64,000 bases of DNA. Origin: Coturnix japonica. Its lineage: Eukaryota > Chordata > Aves > Galliformes > Phasianidae. The DNA is taken from positions 74,148,440 to 74,212,439 of the forward strand of contig NC_029519.1 of assembly GCF_001577835.2 (NCBI RefSeq), given 5' to 3'. Under the pieces are notes generated by a model. It made no database searches. It was not told the DNA's origin and saw only the letters and a list, made by a program, of their open reading frames with translations. The position numbers were made by a program, and so were the translations under genes. Every line of letters begins with the position of its first letter. The stretch's first letter is position 1. This document shows positions 24,801-37,922 of this stretch, in pieces.

Positions 24801-27670
24801 TTTCCTTTACAAGCTGTTCTCCCTTTTATGCATTTTCCCTCACACAGTCCTGGCTACTTTTGTTTTATGATACACTTGCAGAACAGGCAATTCCCTCACA
24901 AGAGCAGAGCATCAAAGAATAAGTCACTAAGTGTTTTATTATTTCATACTCTTGGATCAACCTCCTTCAAACCTTGCCTGGATTTTATTACATAAGTAGT
25001 TGGGTTTTTCCTCATATATATTTACCAAAGCATTCTAGAACATTACATTTAAAATATATCCCTTAAAGTGGTACAGGAGTGCACATCAGTAATGACATGA
25101 TTGCAAATCCGCAGTGTATCAATGGAGCCTAGGAACTGTTAACCTTTATCATCCTTCCTTGTCTAATAGCCAACTTCAGGAGTCCCCAGTTCTATTTGGT
25201 GAAACTTTGCTGGAATACCTTCCATCCTCTTGTTTGTGATACTGACCCCTGCTCAGCAGTATGGGATCTTGGAGCTGCAGTTCTAAAAATATATATATAT
25301 TTTTATTTGAATCTGTGAAACTAGAGTGAAGCATTTCTTTTATTAGTTTGATTCATCTTACACTTGTCTCTAACATCCTATTACTTCAGATGAATCAGCA
25401 CATTTTTAATGCATTTTCTTAACTGATTGTCAAGCACAACGCTGTGGAGAAGCCCTTCCAATCAGAAGAGAGGAGAAGAGCTCTGTAGACTCAGATAAGT
25501 TGTATTCTCTACTTGAAGGCTTCTAGAAAATAAGAGAGCAGTAATGAGGGGATGAGATCACAGGGTGCTGGAGAAAGGAAGTGGAGAAGAAAGTTGGCCT
25601 GTGCAGTATTTGTTGCCCACAGCTTGTTCTTATTATAATTCAGGTAACAGCTCAAGCAAGCACTCTCGTTCTAGCTTTAGCCCTGCTAACTTGGGGAGTC
25701 ACAGTAACAAGGACAAGAACTCAATTAACAGCACTACAAAACAGAATATCTTGTTCAGTGATAGTGAACACTTCAGTGAAGACCTTGCTTACATGGCCAT
25801 AATTACTATACCAAAATAACACCTTGCTGCTTCATGTTCTGGTTTGCGTCACTCCTTCCCTTGCTAATATCTCTATGTGCTCCAAAAGAACTGACCATCA
25901 TTTCCCTCAAACTGACTAATTCATTCAGGAAAACAATTTAAACACTTAGCCAATACTCTCAAGCTATATTAGGTTTTGAATTTTCCTGTGATAAACATGG
26001 GCTTTAAAGGGTAACTGCTTCTTCAAAGTATGTTATTGGATATAAGAGTATTTCTCTCTATAGATTTTACTTTATTTACTTTCACTATTTTATTTTTTTA
26101 CACCATCAATGTTGCTGATTCCCAATAACACACTGTGGAAGAATTTAATATGAAGGCAAAACAAGTTATTTTGAACATCAGAAATGATATTATATTTGAA
26201 AATAAAAAAATCAGTCGTGCCTTGGTGAATTGTTACCAGCCTGTGCTGCTCTGCTGTCTTGCCAAAGCGCTGTCAGTGCCCAGCAGTGTGTATCCATCAT
26301 CTCTGACCACAGCAAGGATTAGAGGTTTGAAAATAATATTTTGCATATATATATTTATGGTGGAAAATGGGAAAGTTTTGTCTTAAGGAAATTCAAATGT
26401 CACTGTTACATCACCTTTAAATTACAAATACTGCTTAAAAAACAAACACAACAACAGCAACAACGAAAACTGTATCTTGAATCTTTATATACATGTGTGC
26501 TTCCTAGAAGAAAGACTCAGGACACATGACAGCCATGAATATGTGCCTTGGGCAGCCTATGTCAATGTGCTACAATGCATGGCAAGGCCTATTACTCGTT
26601 TCCCTCTTCTGCTGCTGATGCTGCTCTGCACTTTGAGTGACTTGTTTAATGTTGTTCTGACTCTAATTGGGAAATGCTTGACAAAGAATACCTTCTCCAG
26701 CCCTTCCTGGGTGTTAGCATCACACTTCTTACCTTTCTTCTTGCCTCTGAAGATCCCATAACAACCTCTCTGCTTGTGTAACAGAGAGACAAAGTTTATT
26801 GAAGTTGTTACCACAACGACAGTACTGTTTTGAGGCTTTTTGCTCTGGTTCATACTGGGATTTGTACTTAGCAGCAGTGTCCTAGAAAGAATAATCAAGA
26901 GTTTGAGGGCTTGTAAGAGCTGAAAATGCAGCCTGAGAGAACCACCTAGAGCTCATCCACTTACATGGGTACAAAAGGCTCCATGTTACTTTAGCCTATT
27001 TCTGTACTTAAAAGCTGATTTTGCTCCAGAATGCAAAACCTGCTAATGTTGGCTTGAACACAAGTAGACTTTGTATGCCTAAATCACATCTTTGGCTGAA
27101 AGTGCCGACTGATTTGGGGTATGAAGCTGAAATTACAAGACCTCTGAATCCTCTCTGAGTGAGTGCTTATGCAATTCTTTAACATGAACATGGCACTATT
27201 TTCTTTTACTGCCTCTTGTACCTTCTTTCCGAACATGCTTGTATATGGTTTTCCATCTGTTGATGGAAAAAATAAAGCAAAACACAACGAAACCCACCTT
27301 TAACAGAAGACAGAAATTTGAATGACTTTGTTAGGTTCCATAACAAGAGTCGGAATGCAAAAATAGGTTTGCTTTCCAGTGCCCTCAGTTGTTGCTTTTC
27401 AAGAGTGTTCAAGAACACGGCATCCCTTAGCATTTCATAAAGCATTTTGCTTTTGTTGTGGCTGTGAGGCAGAAGTAATCACCGACCTCCCTCTCAGAAA
27501 CTAACAGCTAGAGCCTGTGCTAAGTGTACTCTTTACAGTACAGTAGAGTAAAGCTGGGAAATTGCCAAAAGCACTGTGTAAATCAAGAAGGATTAGAAAC
27601 AGGTGACTGCCAAGCAACTCAGTCAGAAACCCCTCATATGCAAACAAGTGGAAATTACTTCTGCCTCAAG

Positions 27671-27674
<4 letters not shown>
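18863..27674. other. Long gene-free stretch
   Basis: 8.8 kb in which I see no gene, RNA gene or transposon. It has T-rich simple sequence such as (TTTTA)n near 23363-23384 and a short (AT)n near 25288. The largest open frame, 22134-22547 (137 codons), has no recognisable domain, no flanking splice sites I would trust, and an overlapping frame on the other strand. I treat it as chance. Confidence 0.55.
23345..23384. repeat. T-rich / (TTTTA)n simple repeat
   Basis: T8-ATTAATTTG followed by three tandem TTTTA-type units and T7. Simple sequence. Confidence 0.7.
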
Positions 27675-27708
<34 letters not shown>

Positions 27709-27719
27709 NAAAAAAAAAA
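27675..27719. repeat. 45-nt A tract containing the only N
   Basis: Forty-four A and one N at 27709. The N shows the base caller or assembler could not settle this homopolymer, so the true length is uncertain. A CR1 fragment begins about 110 nt downstream, but CR1 does not end in poly(A), so the tract is not its tail. Confidence 0.9.
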
Positions 27720-27831
27720 GTAGAAGAAGAGGAAGAAAATCAGCCTTAAAGAGGCTTAAAGAGAGGGCCAATAGGCTGGTACAGCCACCATTTTTTTCAC
27801 TCCTACTGAATCTCTGAGAGTTGCTGAAGTA

Positions 27832-28120
27832 GGTCCGGAGGAGGACGCAAAGATAATTAGAGTACCTTTCCAACAAGAAAGGCTGATAGGATGGAGAAGA
27901 GAAGGGAGACGTCACTGTGGCCTTCTCATACTTAAAGAGAGCTTGCAAACAGGAAGGAGACCAACTTTTTACATGGTAGATAATGATAAGACAAGGGGAA
28001 ATGGCTTTAGACCAGATGAGTAAGGATTTACGTTAGCCGTTAGAAGGAAATTCTTTACTCAGTGGGCAGTGAGGCACTAGCACAGGCTGCCCTGAGAAGC
28101 TGATGTGGTTGATGTCTTCT
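27832..28120 (+). mobile_element. CR1 LINE internal/3' fragment without tail
   Basis: It begins with GGTCCGGAGGAGGACGCAAAG, matching the CR1 block GGTCCAGAGGAGGGCCACAAAG near the end of ORF2. It continues through 'AAGAAAGGCTGATAGGATGG', 'GTAGATAATGATAAGACAAGG', 'GGAAATGGCTTTAGACC' and 'GAGGCACTAGCACAGGCTGC'. Plus orientation. It stops near 28120, before the 3' tail, so the copy has lost both ends. Divergence is moderate. Confidence 0.82.
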
Positions 28121-31100
28121 GCCAGCCTCCTTACCACTCATTGAAACCATTAAATTGCCAGAAATAAAAACACATGCAGGAATAAGAGACACAGCGGACA
28201 GAAATCTTTATTGCTTTTAACTACCCCTGCAAAAGATTGGTAATTTCAGAGAACAATTATTTCTGATACTTGCAGCTAAACATCTGTTTTATGATCTCTA
28301 GAGAAAGTTGTGAATAATAAATTCACAGTCAGTAAATACAGAGCAGTGTTGATCTCTCCTGTTCTTCAAGTCAGAACACTGCTGTTATTTAAGGGCTTGA
28401 AATGTTTCTTTTCATGGCTAATTGGCTGTGATCTATGTGACAAGTCTCCCAACAGGAAATATCACTGAGGGATCTTTTGCCTTATTAAAGGCAGAGTCTC
28501 ATCTTTAAAAGTTGGTTGTTCTCATTTTTGAGGTTGTTTTCATGGAGTTAAAGTGGAACCAGGTTGAAAACCCAGAAAGCCTACACCACAGAACCCAGGG
28601 GCAGAGAAGTCATACTGCCCCAATAAATTTGAGAAGAGGAAGTACCCACTCACTGGGGAATTTGGGTTATGCCATCATCACAGCATAAAAGAGGGACAGT
28701 TACACAAATGGCTTCTGATGAGAGCCCACATGAAGAACCAAGCACACCACATGGCTTCCAGGGGGGCCCTCAGGAAACTAGTTAGCAACTCCATCCACGA
28801 GTAGGCATCCCAGTTACAAATTTGCTGGAGGAAAGGAAAACATCAGCCTGGTATGCTATTACTCATCGCTACTTTCCACAGCATGTTCCTGCTTGTATCC
28901 AACACATTTAAGTAGTCTCCTATCCATATCTGCCTTGCTGGATTCCTGACTCCCCAGCAGTCAGCTTGTGAAAGCTGGATGGCTTTCTTTTTGTCCTCAG
29001 GATACCAAGGATAACAAGATCTTTAAAACTGCTTTGGTCTTTTCTGTTTCAAGCTCTGGTTCTGGTCCTTGTCCCTGTGCCCCACATCTTCCTGGGGACT
29101 CAGCTCACTGCTGTGATTACTGTAACCTTGCAGCACTGCAATGCTGATCACAGCAGCTGAGCATGAGCTTGCCGGGAGGTAACGACTTCACAATGTGCAC
29201 AGAAGCAAAAAAGAAAAGCAGCAAATATTTTTTAGAAATAATCGAGCATCCTGTTTTTCATTAAATTTTAATAGGGAAGAAGGTCATACACAAAACTCAT
29301 GACCAGGCACCAAGATTGTGTCTTGGAGAAAGGATACAAACTGAAAAGACTACGATTGTATCTTTGCGTTTTCTTTTTATCAGTTCCTGTGAGTTCTCTT
29401 GTTTGTTTTGATTTTTAAGTTTTGGAGCTCTGAGTCCAAATCAAGCAAATCCTGAATCTTCCAAGGGATATTTCCCATTGGTTTTTCTGTATTTGTCATC
29501 CAGCCAGAACTGAAACAGACTCGGTACGTCTAAACAGCACATCCAGAACCTGAGGTGGTGAAACAGATGTCGCTAATAGCAATTTTGAGCACTTGCTGAA
29601 CTTTCCTATATCTCCAAAGACAAAGAGCAGAGAAGATACAACACAGTGTTTTGCTGTCTGAAGGGAACTCTCGTTTGGAAGTTAAAAACTATCTGAGTTA
29701 AAATAAATGCAGAGAAAGTAACATGCATATTGGATAGAGAGGCAGGGGTCTGGAAGTAAAAAAGCATTTCTTCACTAATTTGGAACACGCAAGTGTATGA
29801 GCCGTTAATAATTACAGCTGATACATATGTTTCAAATACCTGCATATGTACTGGGTGTGTTTGATGCCTTGTCTCTGGTCTGTGGTACTGCAAGAAAGAA
29901 AACTAAATGGTGAAGTTAATATGCAGAGCTCAGGATCAAGACAACCAAACAGATTCCTATTACCTCAGTGCAAACTAAAACCTACTCTGAAGCTCACCGT
30001 CCCTATGCAGTGTGACACTATTTATCAGGATTTCCCAGCTGCAAAGAAACTGCTTTCTGGGTGACCCTCAGAACAGATAGGCTAATGCACTTGTTTAAGT
30101 CTCTAACCTGCAGTGGCTTTGCTCAGCCTCATTGAGAGGTTTAATGATGTGAGAAAAAAAGCCAGAGAGCTCCAACTGATGGTTGAGATCTTAATAGCTG
30201 TTTTTCTCTGAACATCTTCATGTCATGTTTGTATTTGCCAAATCAGGCACACAATTAACAAGTGCTGATGAAGTAGACGGGGCAGAATTGTTGCTAAATT
30301 AAACATTTTGTTCGTTCTGCATCAAATGCTGGGCTCATTCTTATATCTGTCCTGGTTAAAAAAAAAAAAAAAAAAAAAAAGCAATTTGCACTTCAGCATC
30401 GTGATTCCATTCTATTCTTCTCATTTGTTTTTCAAAATCAAAATCCACTAATCACAATCTGGAATTTTCCTCCACAGCACAATTTCTAACAAAGTAAAGA
30501 ATGTCTTAGAGAAGGTTTAAGCAAACCAGCCTTCATCCTGGCAGATATTTTTCCATCTTCTCTCCAGATAATCTTGAAGAAAAAACCCAGCTGCTGTTAG
30601 TAGCACTTGTGCCCACACCCAGTCTGCACTTACAGACATGCTTGCAACATATGCAGGTACTGACTGCTGCTGCTCCACACAGTTTGTGAGATCACAAGAT
30701 CCAGACCAACAAGAAATGGCCATGGCAGCTTAATGACAGGATGCTCAATTTTGCCTCAGTTCTGAGTGGTACTTTTTCCTCAGCGCACTTTGTGATGTGC
30801 CCTGTAATGGAGTCTGGCACATTGCTGAGAGGTTATTTTATCATGTTTTACTGTCCTTTCCAGTGTTCCAGCCACATTCCTTTCTGCAATTCAGAAGCTT
30901 TCTAGTTTAACAGCTGACATTTCCCTTAGATCTAGAACTTATCACTTGCCACAAACCAACACACAGCAGAAGGGAAATGACTAGCTTGAAATTCACACAC
31001 TGAAGCTCTTCTTTATGCCTGTGGTCCTATTTTATACTACCTGAGCACAGACACCAACCTCATTACTTCCAGCCTTATACAATTCCAGTGCAAATAACAG

Positions 31101-31573
31101 ATCAAGGAGCAACAAATCATTTTTGTTTTGTTTTTAATAACACTTTATCCAACAGCTTGCCTTATTTATCATAAAAGTATAATTTTATCTGATATGTCAT
31201 ACATGCAAATGGTTCTAGAGGTCATGCCTTAAGGTTTGGAAGTTAACACACACAGCGCTGCTTGTTTGGTCCTCAGGTGTTATTTACATCTCGGCGGGAT
31301 CTCTAATAGATTTTCCACATCATTTAATGTCTTGCAAGATACAACATTGCATTGTGTCATTTTTCAAAAGCAATTAAGCCATAGTTATGATTTCAGGGAA
31401 GTTGCCTGCCAGTTCATCAGTAAGCAATATGTTTCCCTTTCCTAAGTCATGAAGACAAAAGATCCAGCTCTAAAAATGAGACTCCTAGGATCAGAAGAAA
31501 TGGTTGTAGAATGGTTGCTATATGCACAGGTGAAAACAGACCCTGTAGCTCCTCCATTTTGTACTATAAGCTG
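28121..31573. other. No gene recognised
   Basis: 3.4 kb with no repeat or exon I can support. A23 lies at 30358-30380. The stretch at about 30236-30345 (GCCAAATCAGGCACACAATTAAC and following) has the even composition of conserved noncoding DNA, but nothing in the sequence alone proves it. Confidence 0.55.
30358..30380. repeat. A23 homopolymer
   Basis: Uninterrupted A run; no retrocopy recognisable upstream. Confidence 0.85.
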
Positions 31574-31775
31574 TACAGCCCTGAAAGGAGATTGTAATGA
31601 GTTTAGCGTCAGCCTGATATCCCAGGAAACTAGTGATCGATCAGAGGTAATGGCTTTAAATTGCCATTTCTCTGAAGGGAGATTCAGGTTGGATATTTGG
31701 AAAAATTTCTTATACAAAAGAGTGGTACTGCATTGGAACAGGTTGCCCGGGGAGGTGGTAGAGTCACCATCACCA
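31574..31775 (+). mobile_element. CR1 LINE, end of ORF2, tail missing
   Basis: The blocks CCTGAAAGGAGATTGTAATG, 'AACTAGTGATCGATCAGAGG', 'TAATGGCTTTAAATTGCC', 'GAGATTCAGGTTGGATATTT' and 'GGAACAGGTTGCCCGGGGAG' follow the CR1 consensus in plus orientation. In translation the end reads RFRLDIWKNF, then HWNRLPGEVVESPS, the conserved C-terminus of CR1 ORF2. An open frame of 114 codons (31449-31793) happens to cover this part, but it starts outside the element and is not a gene. The fragment stops before the 3' tail. Confidence 0.85.
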
Positions 31776-33593
31776 GTAAGGCAGCAGTCATAACAGTCAG
31801 AGCAGCAGGGAAGAGGAGGCCACGTCCAGGCTCCAAAATATGAGGTCTAACTAGGAAATAAGAGAAAAATGAACATCAGGAGCTGTCTGGAAATCACTCA
31901 TTAAAGCTCTCTGAAAGCTTTCATGAAACAACTTTAGAAGGATATACAAACCGTGCACACGCTGAGCCAACTCACTGATTTAAAGACAGTAACTATCAGT
32001 CTCGCAAGAGGTAAAAATTTCATTTTAGGCCATTTTTAGTAGCTTATAATACTCCAATTCCTTTTAATCTTATGCTCTTTCATGTTATTTCAGCCAAAGC
32101 TGAAATATTTTGTTAAAGCTGAATGGAAATCAGCTCACAATTTCTGATGCAAGTTTAAAACAGAAGCAATTTTGCAAACCTAATTATACATATTTAGAAA
32201 AGGCTTAGAGGCTGGATAAAAATCATCCCTGCCCTGGAGGCCTAACAAGCTTATGAAAATGTGGAGATCAACAAAGGGCAAAACCATCATGCTCATTTTG
32301 CACATTTCATTAGATCTAAAGAGCAAGCCAAATGTGTGATGAGGAGGAATAGGGCAAGGTAGGAGGTCTGGCTCATAGCCTTACAGCTATGTAAATTTGC
32401 AATGCAAATTTCTCACACATGCAATAATGTTGCTATTACAGTTTGATAGAGAAATAGTTTGAAAATATATGAACTGAACAATTTATGTATAACTTCATTC
32501 TGCAGCTTGTAATCATTTCCAAGTCCAGTCCAGAGAGCAAAAACCCTCAGACACTTGCATTAGGTCCAGAAGGGCTATTCAAAATACTCCTGCTTCAAAG
32601 TACAAAAGAACCTGTAACTGTGAGAACTGCAGTGAACCTTCCTAATATATAGAGGAACTTATGGCACTTACTTAATATGTTTGTTTTTCTATGTGTTGTG
32701 AGGCACACTAGTGGTTACTGTAAGGAAAAGATACCAACTTAGGATGATCAGGCAATAGTTTGATACTTTTTTTCCTATACTTCTGCCCAATTTTCAGAGC
32801 CATTGCTTACATCTGAAGCCTTTGCTAGGAATATATCTTGGTCCTTAATAATTAACATTAGTGATATGATCTTACATGGCAAAAGAGATTCAGCAAATCT
32901 TATTCATCCCAACACCTTGAGCCTATTTTTTTTAACAACTAAATAAAATATTACTCTGACTGCTGTCAAGTGAATTAGAAAAGGCAAGATGAATAGATCT
33001 ATCATCTTAAAGTTTCCTCTAATGATTTAATAAGTCCTCATTAACTCTTTCAAATATATATTACTACAGGCTGAATTCAATCCGTTATTCTAAACTTACA
33101 AAGAACTAGCTATTTTTTATCTGTTTATTTCTACATTCAATAAAATCCAAAACAAATGGACTAAGTGGTATCTAATAATAAGGGCTTACAATAAATGACA
33201 ATGACCGGGTTCATTGATAAAAAAAGGAAAATTTGTGTCTACTTTTTTTTTTAATTTTATATATAGACTAGGAAATAAAAAATCATTATGTTGGTGTCCG
33301 AGTGGTCTCACTAGCAAATATCATCATGAACATTTGCTATTGCAAAAGTGAAAGGCTAAAATCTTCCTTTAGTCAGCCTATGAGCCAGGATATATTCAGG
33401 ATGCAAATGTTGCACCTTGGCAACAGCAGAGTGTCTGGCTGGTCTCTTGCAACCTAATCATGGCAACTTAAAAATCAGCTTACAACACCTTTATCACATG
33501 AGCAGGAGTCCATATAAGTCTTATACTCATTTCATAATATCCGTGATAAAGTTTGGACAATATTGCTCTATTATTTGACTTTTATCTACCAAC
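31776..33593. other. No gene or repeat recognised
   Basis: AT-rich DNA between two CR1 fragments; nothing recognised on either strand. Confidence 0.6.
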
Positions 33594-34187
33594 AGGAACA
33601 AAAGACAAGTTTTTGGGACCGGCACTATTTTACATTTTTGTTGGTGACACAGACACTGTATTTGAATGTACTCTCACACAAGGTTATGTAACACCATCCA
33701 GAAAAACCCTGACAGGCTTTAGAGGTGGGCCAGCGCAAACCTCATGAAGTTAAATAAGGCCAAGTGCAAGGTCCCATATCAAACGCTCTGTATCAGTACA
33801 GACAGATATGAATGGATGGATAGCAGCCATGTGGAGAACTTGGGATACTGGTAGACATGAGCTGGCAATGTGCACATGCAGCCCAGAAAGCCAGCCACAT
33901 CCTGGGCCACATCAAAAGAGGAGTGACCAGCAGGATAAGGAAAGTGGCTCTCCCCTTCTATTTTGCTCTTGTGAAACCCCACCTGGAGTCCTGCATTCAA
34001 CTCTGGGACAGCCGGCATAAGAAGGACATGGAGTTATAGAAGGGCCTCAGTGATGATAAGAGGGTGAGATTACCTCTCCTATGAAGAAGTGTGAGAGTGG
34101 GTGATGTTCAGCCTGGAGAAGAGAAGCCTCCAAGCAGACTTTGTAGTAACCTTCCAAAACCTACTAGGGGCCTGCAGGAAAAGCAAC
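33594..34187 (+). mobile_element. CR1 LINE fragment with end of reverse transcriptase
   Basis: This is the most 5' CR1 material in the window. It begins with the RT block that translates as FLGPALFYIFVGDTD (consensus like VLGPVLFNIFINDID) and ECTLTQ. Then come the nucleotide blocks 'CATGAAGTTAAATAAGGCCA' and 'AGTGCAAGGTCCC'. At 33857-34039 a stretch still reads CAHAAQKASHILGHIKRG, then FALVKPHLESC and HKKDMEL, typical of the domain after the RT palm. It ends near GTTCAGCCTGGAGAAGAGAA and GGGGCCTGCAGGAAA. The catalytic F/YADD box falls where the frame has decayed (about 33685-33720) and cannot be read. There is no 3' tail and several frame breaks, so the copy is dead. Confidence 0.9.
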
Positions 34188-35004
34188 GTAGAAGCATTTT
34201 TCATTGAAATAATATTGAAGGGAAAAGCTGGAGCTAAGAATAAGGATAGATACTTATTGTGTACTAGATAGCATTTCTGTAACTATTTCCATGCCATAAG
34301 AAATAGAATGCACTTTGTGCATCAAATTAACATTGAAGGAAGTGATCCTCCAACTAAATAGCCTATTGTCTTGAACTCTAGAGTTCTTTAACCTTGAATG
34401 TCAACAAATGCAGTATTTATGGTTTACATTTATATAACTAAAAAACTCCAGAGCTTTTCACAAGTTTTTCATTAGTGCACAAATCCCATAATATTGCTGT
34501 AAATAAAAGAATTTCAGTAAATCTGTGATTATCCAGGCCAAGCTAATTCTTCAAGATTACTACTAGGGATTTGGAAACATCAAGCTCTTTACTAACTGCC
34601 TTTCAAAGAGTAAGAGTTTTCAATAATAGTACAAACTACCTTAAATTCACAACACCTGTGCCACTGCATTTTTTGTCCAGAGTCACAATAGGATACCTTT
34701 CCTTCAGAAGCCAAAAGAGCAGAACAACCATACATATTTTCCACCAATTCATGTTGTCAAACCCATCTACACAGTCATTCATTTTTCTCTGAAGATATTT
34801 TTGTTAAGGGCACAGGTTAGAGGCGCTGAACACACTGTAAGTCTGGAAATAAGACTTATAGATGACATCATCAGCCAATGAGTAGAAAGCCTTGATTTCT
34901 ATTGCAAATGTAATAACTATAGCAACATCATGCAGTACTTCTATGTCAAAATCAATTTATCAAAATCCTCAGTCAGTGTAAAACAATCAGCTAACAAGCT
35001 ACCA

Positions 35005-35040
35005 TAATAATAAAATATAAATAATATAATAAAATAGAAA
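35005..35040. repeat. AT-rich low-complexity (AATA)n-like
   Basis: Short mixed ATA/AATA units, almost entirely A and T. Confidence 0.65.
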
Positions 35041-36410
35041 AACCTAGTGTAACTTCTATGAAATTTATTAAATCTTGTCAAATATGGTCAGGCATATATA
35101 GCCTAGACTAGGGAAAGGTTGTATTTTTGTAGGAAAATACATTTTCCTACTTCCCAATTTCCACCATTCACCTGGATCTACAGTGTTTCTTCAATGTAAA
35201 ATACTGTCTGCAGCCTGACAAAGGTTGTTCATAATCAGGCTGCTGAAGAACAAATTTGGAGTTGTTTACCATTCTACCCCTAAAATCTTCCTAGTAATTG
35301 TATGCCTAGAAGAAAGCTTTCAGCAACTCTGAGCACAGCATATGGGCATTTCAGAGTGTGATATAGTTCATTCAGTGCATGCAAACAATGTGGGTGGCAC
35401 AAACACGCCTTGGGAGAAAATATTAACAATTATGCTTAACAAAAAACAGCCCCTAAGCTAAGTCAGAGCTATTCAAAGACCCATATAATTTCCTAGAGAG
35501 ATGAGAATTATATTCATTTAAAAAAAAAAAAAAATCCCCAAAAACACATCATGTTTATATACTAGTACAATATTGCTCTCAGGTTGTCCTGTTTGGTCGC
35601 TTATCTGTGAATAACTTCTCTTCTTGGCTGCTCCACCAGGGCTGAGACTCCCACCCCTCCCCAACTGCCATATCTCAACTCTACTTGCAGAGTCTTAATT
35701 ACCTCTTTTTTACTCTTGTCATCTAATTGATTGGTATAATTAAATTAAGTTAGGAGCAGTTGTTTCTAACTCTTGGTTAGCTTTGAGTTTGTTGCTTCTT
35801 CATCAGATATCACAAAAGTACCATGTGCCTGAAAGCAATTATTTCTTTATAAGGATGCTTAATATAACCTGTTAAAGCTCCCTACACAATATTTTTTTAA
35901 TATCCTTAAACTTGTTCTGCTACATCACAAAACAGCTGTTACTTCACACTGGTAAAGCAACTTCTGAACCAATTCATTAAGATAATAAGTGTGTAATAAT
36001 ACAATGTGTGTGACCATATTTTGTCTTGTCCAGATTTCTAATAGACAGAGTTCTGTTTGATTCTCACAATTTTAAATAAATAAAACATTGGAACAATAAT
36101 AATGGAATAGTTTAGCAAAGTGGGTGTCATACACTGAACCAAAACTCATCACAGGGGACTTCTTACGTGTTAGAGAACCTAGAAACCTGTTTTGTATGAG
36201 TCATTTTTCCACTCAAGCAGGAGCCAACATAATTGTTTCTATCCATTTGTTTTAGCTATAGATCTTCCTCTCCCTTTTTAAATGTTAAACAGCCTATACT
36301 GTAGGCCCTAGTAAAGAAATAATCAAATAGATAAAAATTGAAGAGCTCTGGAACATTTTGCAATCCTTTTAGGAAGTAGTTAAATATTACAGAGAAATAT
36401 TCATTAACGA

Positions 36411-36428
36411 TTTTTTTTTTTTTTTTTT
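36411..36428. repeat. T18 homopolymer
   Basis: Uninterrupted T run. Confidence 0.85.
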
Positions 36429-37840
36429 AAGAAACACAGTATTATTTTTTTCCTTGAAGTAACATGTGTTGTACATCACACACAATATGCTCATTATTTA
36501 ATATTTACATTTTGGTTTTTAACATGATTTTTCCTCTTCCCTCTTGGCAGCAGTCAGGATTTATAGAAAGAATTAAAAGAGCTTAAGGACTATGGTGTTT
36601 TTCTGGATTCTGACTTTTTTTTCATCTGTCTGGAACTGCAAATATTTTCTTGCTATCTACAAATTTTTCAGTGAGATTCTTCGTCATTTATAGGCAGGTA
36701 CCTAAGATGAAGTCTTCTGTATGTGAAGAATTTCAAGTGGATAACTCCTTTTTGTGAAGACTATAGGGACAGATAACAAAAGATTTTTGGTATGGAAGTC
36801 AGAAGGAGAAATAAAGTAAGAGCATGAAAAATAAAAGGGATTAAATATAAACAAGGTTCAAAATTAACTGTCCTTTAGAAATCTGTCTTCAAGAAATATC
36901 TTGATGATTCATACTGCTGCGTAATTCTAGGTCACTGCAACATTTTCACACTCACCTCTTCCACTCCTCCTCCTCATTCCTACTTCCCATATTTGCTATA
37001 TCTAATTTCTGATTGTATGTAAAAGCTGGTAATCACGTAGGAGTCACCTTGAATATTTACAGCACCTAGTTCAGGCGAGACCTGTTCTTAGTGGCAAAAT
37101 TATTACTGGATGTCAACAGATCACCCTCAAAATAGCACTCCAGGTAATCAGTTTCATGGATTCCAGTCCTGCAAAGATTTTACCAGTATTAGTTGGACCA
37201 TTGGAGAAGCATGAAGTAAAATAAGTACAAATAAGTCTTTGTGGGATCACAGATGTACACTGAAGGCTGACTAGACTTTGTGCCACATTTCAGAGGCAGA
37301 AGTCTTAGCATATGGAACAGGTAAGATGAACGTATGTTAGCATTTATAGAATGAGCAACAGTGAAAATGCTTTGAAAATGTGTGAAAAGAAGCATTAAAT
37401 CTTTCTCATTACATTTTTTCACCAAAGAATTCATTCTAGACAATGAAATTTGTTTAGCACTAAAGGCTCAAGCTATGCTGTGTTTCTCTATTGAAAGGTT
37501 CAGCTGAGTGGGAAAAAAAATCACTATCAGATAGGCAAATTATTCTTGGATGTGGATGTAGGTAGAAAAATATGGGTAGCGCTTCAGATTAGGCAGGGAG
37601 TAGGAGGAGATGTCTGCAGAGGGGAAAGCAGAATTTTATATCTGCAAGCATAAAGATGAAAGACATTTGAAATACATCTGAAATACAATCAGAAATATCA
37701 TCAGTAAAGAGAATGCAAAATTATGAGGCATACCTTGATCGTTTCTGAATAGGGGTCAACTTCATTTTTTCCGCTCAATTTCTAAAAATTGAGACTCTGT
37801 TTGCTTCTTCTCATGAAAAAGGTTCCATTCACCCAAATCA

Positions 37841-37922
37841 TTCTCCTTTTTCATTTTTCTTTTCCCTTTTCTTTTGCTTTTTTCTATCTCTTTCTTTCTT
37901 TTTCTTTTTCCTTTTCTTTTTC
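37841..37922. repeat. Polypyrimidine tract, 82 nt
   Basis: Seventy-nine of 82 bases are C or T, broken only by A at 37853, G at 37876 and A at 37886. It is built from CTTTT, TTTCCC and TTTC units. Such tracts can form triplex DNA or act as splice-related signals, but no adjoining acceptor AG with an exon is evident. I list it as low-complexity sequence. Confidence 0.85.

Noticed and set aside
27675-27719. A tract as the tail of a processed pseudogene
   Set aside because: No gene-like sequence is recognisable upstream, retrocopies are rare in birds because CR1 does not mobilise poly(A) RNAs well, and no target-site duplication was found.
31449-31793. 114-codon open frame
   Set aside because: Its second half is the C-terminus of CR1 ORF2. 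The first half is unrelated flanking DNA, so it is not a host gene.
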